Assembly (NCBI RefSeq): GCF_001956045.1
Contig: NZ_MRTH01000012.1
Location: forward strand, 1-64,000
Reading direction: 5' to 3'
From: Paenibacillus sp. FSL H7-0331
GTDB taxonomy: Bacteria; Bacillota; Bacilli; Paenibacillales; NBRC-103111
DNA length: 64,000 nucleotides
Part shown: piece after piece, positions 61,817 through 64,000 of the stretch
How the letters are laid out: each line of letters opens with the position of its first letter
Numbering within the stretch: position 1 is the first letter of the stretch
Notes under the pieces: generated by a model
What the model was told of the DNA's origin: nothing
Databases searched by the model: none
The model's input: only the letters and a program-made list of their open reading frames with translations
Program-made: the position numbers and the translations under genes

Positions 61817-62986
61817 ATGGAGCAGCTAACGAAAGGACCTCTTTCGGGCGTTAAAGTATTGGAATTTGGGCAGATTGCGGCAGGGCCTTTTGCCGGAATG
61901 TTATTTGCCGATTTGGGCGCGGACGTAGTCAAAGTGGAACGGCCGGATATCGGAGACAGTATGAGGGAATGGCCGCCTTTTTTTGAAAATGACGATGGCG
62001 AAGCATACAGCTCTAATTTTAGCTCTCTGAATCGCAATAAACGTAGTATCGTGATCGATTTTAAATCGCCGGAGCAGCTGTCAAATCTTCGGAAGCTGTG
62101 TGCCAAAGCGGACGTGATCGTTGAAAATTTCCGTCCTGGTGTACTGGGCAAATTCGGTCTGGATTATAAATCTTTGTCACAGTCCAATCCCAAGCTGGTG
62201 TACTGTTCCATCTCCGGCTATGGACAGGAGGGGGCTTACTCGCAAAAGGGTGCTTTCGACGTGACGATCCAGGCGATCAGCGGCCTGATGAGTGTGACAG
62301 GCGAGGAACAAGGGGAGCCAGTGAAATGCGGCGTACCCGTGGCTGACTTTGCCGCTGGCTTGTACGGCGCCTATTCGGTTGTCGCCGCGATCCTGCAGGC
62401 GGAGCGCAGCGGGCAGGGCGCCTACATCGATTGCTCGATGCTGGCAAGCGTCCTCGGTATATCCGCTCTGCAGACGAGCGAATATTATGGCAACCAGGTT
62501 GCGCCTGCACGTCTGGGCAGCGCACATCCCCGCAACGCACCTTATCAGGGCTATCAAGGCAGCGACAAGCCTTTTGTCATTGCTGCCGGTAACGATAAGC
62601 TGTGGCGGGAGGTATGCGAGGCGACAGCTTTGTCGGCGCTCGCCGATGACCCGAGGTTCATCACTCAAGCCATGCGAGCCCGTAACCAAAAAGAGCTTGC
62701 AGCGATCCTGCAACCGGTTTTCAGTACCCAAACGGCGGAAGCATGGCTGCAGGAGTTTGACCGCAGAGGCGTACCCTGCGCTCCAATCAATAATTTTGCC
62801 GATATCTTGAACGACAAGGCTGTTGCCGATTCAGGTCTGCTGCATGAGCTTCAGCTGCCCAATAACACGACGACCATGACGGTTGGTTATCCGGTCAAGC
62901 TGTCGGGCTATCAATTTCAGATTTACCGCAAACCTCCTCTTAAGGGAGAGCATAATCACCAATTATTCGAAGAGTGGGGAGTATAA
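61817..62986 (+). CDS. CaiB/BaiF family III CoA-transferase
   Basis: A 389-residue formyl-CoA transferase/CaiB-type protein. The N-terminal motif is VLEFGQIAAGPFAGMLFADLGADVVKVE; the catalytic Asp is in GAFDVTIQAISG, and NRNKRSIVIDFKSP and FRPGVLGKFGLDY are conserved. It forms interlocked dimers and activates a carboxylic acid as its CoA thioester. ATG 61817 is preceded by AAGGGGTGA. It closes the catabolic operon and could load the CoA used by the 59591-61176 enzyme. Confidence 0.94.
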   Translation: MEQLTKGPLSGVKVLEFGQIAAGPFAGMLFADLGADVVKVERPDIGDSMREWPPFFENDDGEAYSSNFSSLNRNKRSIVIDFKSPEQLSNLRKLCAKADVIVENFRPGVLGKFGLDYKSLSQSNPKLVYCSISGYGQEGAYSQKGAFDVTIQAISGLMSVTGEEQGEPVKCGVPVADFAAGLYGAYSVVAAILQAERSGQGAYIDCSMLASVLGISALQTSEYYGNQVAPARLGSAHPRNAPYQGYQGSDKPFVIAAGNDKLWREVCEATALSALADDPRFITQAMRARNQKELAAILQPVFSTQTAEAWLQEFDRRGVPCAPINNFADILNDKAVADSGLLHELQLPNNTTTMTVGYPVKLSGYQFQIYRKPPLKGEHNHQLFEEWGV

Positions 62987-62988
62987 CG

Positions 62989-63471
62989 ATGAGCGAGATC
63001 ACTTTACGTTCTATTCATGATTTCCGGGCAACCTATGCTTTGATTCAACAAGCGATAGAGGACTTGACTGAAGGTCAGCTGGTGTGGAAGCCGGCAGTGG
63101 ACAAGTGGAGCATCAAGGAAGTAGCAGCTCATCTCGTGGACGCGAGTCTGGTGCATTCCATACGCATACGCAAGATCGTGGCCGAAGGCTCCGCACAGCT
63201 GCCACCGTTTCTGCTCTATGATCAGGATGCATGGGTGGCCGATTCAAGAGCTAATGAAACCTCCATTGCAGAAATATTAAGCGCTTTTCAGGCGATTTTA
63301 TATTATAATGCGTTGTTTTATGAGCGATTGACGGAGGCAGACTGGAGTAAAAAAGGATTGAACGGGGAAAAGGAAGTTACAATCTCGGATTTGTTTCAAG
63401 GCTTCATTAACCATGTGAATATACATGTAAGACAAATCGACAGGAACAAAGCGGCGTGGTCCGTGAAATAA
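62989..63471 (+). CDS. DinB-family (four-helix metal-binding) protein
   Basis: A 160-residue DinB/YfiT-type protein. WSIKEVAAHLVDAS gives the first metal-ligand His near residue 47, and the C-terminal HVNIHVRQIDR gives the other two. Members act as thiol-dependent transferases (bacillithiol or mycothiol) or have unknown roles. The start is ATG 62989, eight bases after GGGGAG at the end of the CaiB gene; the stops and starts are separated by 2 bp. It may belong to the same transcript. Confidence 0.85.
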   Translation: MSEITLRSIHDFRATYALIQQAIEDLTEGQLVWKPAVDKWSIKEVAAHLVDASLVHSIRIRKIVAEGSAQLPPFLLYDQDAWVADSRANETSIAEILSAFQAILYYNALFYERLTEADWSKKGLNGEKEVTISDLFQGFINHVNIHVRQIDRNKAAWSVK

Positions 63472-63501
63472 TTCATATCCCGGATTTCAGCAATCATAGC
63501 G

Positions 63502-63541
63502 AATAACCCTTCAACGTCACGATTAGAGTAGGAGGGTTATT
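63502..63541. terminator. Bidirectional terminator between convergent genes
   Basis: AATAACCCT pairs with AGGGTTATT (9 bp), followed by a T-rich tail on the plus strand. It separates the DinB-like gene from the MarR gene. Confidence 0.8.
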
Positions 63542-63559
63542 TGTTTATTTGCATCTGGC

Positions 63560-64000
63560 TTATATTTGGTTGTAATGATTCATGATCGAGTTGATTTTGC
63601 CTAACTCCCGTTCCATATTTGCGAGCTGCTCCTGAGGAATGGCAGTGAAAATATGCTCCCCCCGCGCCGTGAACTGCTCTCTGATTTCTGTCAGCTGACG
63701 GATACCTTGTTCGGTCAGGCGCACATTAATAATACGCCGATCCTCCAAGGAACGAATACGCTCAATCCACCCTTGTGATTCCAGCTTGTCAACTAAACTG
63801 GTAGCTGCACCAACGGTAATGGACAAAAAACCGGCAATATCGTTCATTTTTAATGATGGTACATGCTCCAGTTTGAAAATAAGGCAAACGGAGGAATAAG
63901 AAATACCGCTCTCAATACTCATAAGCTGAATCATTTGCTTAACTTGACGATTTAATTCCATTAAAGACTTCCATAGAGACGATACAGTCGTTGCCTCGAT
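63560..64000 (-). CDS. MarR-family transcriptional regulator, truncated by the window edge
   Basis: A MarR regulator of which at least 146 residues are visible. The winged helix has MNDIAGFLSITVGAATSLVDKLESQGWIERIRSLEDRR, with the wing in DRRIINVRLTEQG. The first ATG inside the window lies at 63961, but the frame stays open to the edge and reads IEATTVSSLWKSLMELNRQ. LW.S followed by an LNRQ-type helix is typical of the MarR N-terminus. The true start is therefore likely to lie outside the window. MarR proteins bind aromatic or phenolic ligands; the target is unknown. Confidence 0.9.
   Translation of the reverse strand: MEATTVSSLWKSLMELNRQVKQMIQLMSIESGISYSSVCLIFKLEHVPSLKMNDIAGFLSITVGAATSLVDKLESQGWIERIRSLEDRRIINVRLTEQGIRQLTEIREQFTARGEHIFTAIPQEQLANMERELGKINSIMNHYNQI

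Overview
The window looks like a chromosomal segment of a low-to-mid GC, spore-former-type Firmicute, most probably Paenibacillus or a close relative. The basis is the AGGAGG-type ribosome binding sites, TTGACA/TATAAT promoters, LplA/LplB/YtcP-type sugar ABC transporters next to a membrane-anchored AraC regulator, a giant SLH-anchored pectate-lyase-like protein and a type I-C-like CRISPR repeat. No rRNA, complete standard tRNA, phage or plasmid module is present. The genus is an inference from gene content.

Layout. 1-1625: the end of an IS3-family element inserted inside a CRISPR repeat, followed by an array of 17 complete repeats and 18 spacers; no cas gene lies in the window. 2385-11088: a sugar-acid/carbohydrate block (tartrate/malate dehydrogenase-like, SGNH hydrolase, enolase-superfamily enzyme, and a CUT1 ABC transporter bracketed by two paralogous proteins of unknown function). 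11475-19406: a transmembrane AraC regulator and an 1800-residue surface pectate-lyase-like protein. 19516-23318: a diguanylate cyclase, rtcB and an Lrp/AsnC regulator. 23571-37142: a probable N-heterocycle uptake and degradation locus (aminohydrolase, Rieske oxygenase, frameshifted chemoreceptor, NMT1-type ABC transporter, two cytosine-deaminase-like enzymes, creatininase-family enzyme, FAD oxidase, flavodoxin-like protein). 37194-41086: two overlapping WYL regulators, a structured non-coding region with a circularly permuted tRNA-Lys-like domain, and a slipin. 41233-47158: MgtC-like protein and a polyol/sugar-acid operon (SDR, enolase-superfamily enzyme, GntR, zinc alcohol dehydrogenase, GldA-like dehydrogenase). 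47516-49520: an SDR-type protein and a LysR regulator. 49815-62986: three tandem luciferase-type flavin monooxygenases, a Dpp-type ABC transporter, CoA-transferase subunits, a cysteine-dioxygenase-like cupin and a CaiB-type CoA-transferase, probably an organosulfur or thio-acid catabolic locus. 62989-64000: DinB-like protein and a MarR regulator cut by the window edge.

The most unusual feature is at 39416-39930. Here the T-arm and 3' acceptor strand of a tRNA precede its 5' acceptor strand, D-arm and a UUU anticodon arm, so the acceptor stem is closed by a 5-nt loop. Hairpins flank it on both sides. Immediately upstream is a roughly 47-bp promoter-like sequence found in near-identical form 18 kb away, upstream of rtcB (21191-21240). 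Together with the adjacent WYL pair and the slipin, this suggests a small RNA-damage or RNA-repair regulon: WYL regulators, a tRNA-mimic RNA, a slipin and the RNA ligase RtcB. Co-regulation and function are inference; the permuted order and the shared motif are read directly from the sequence.
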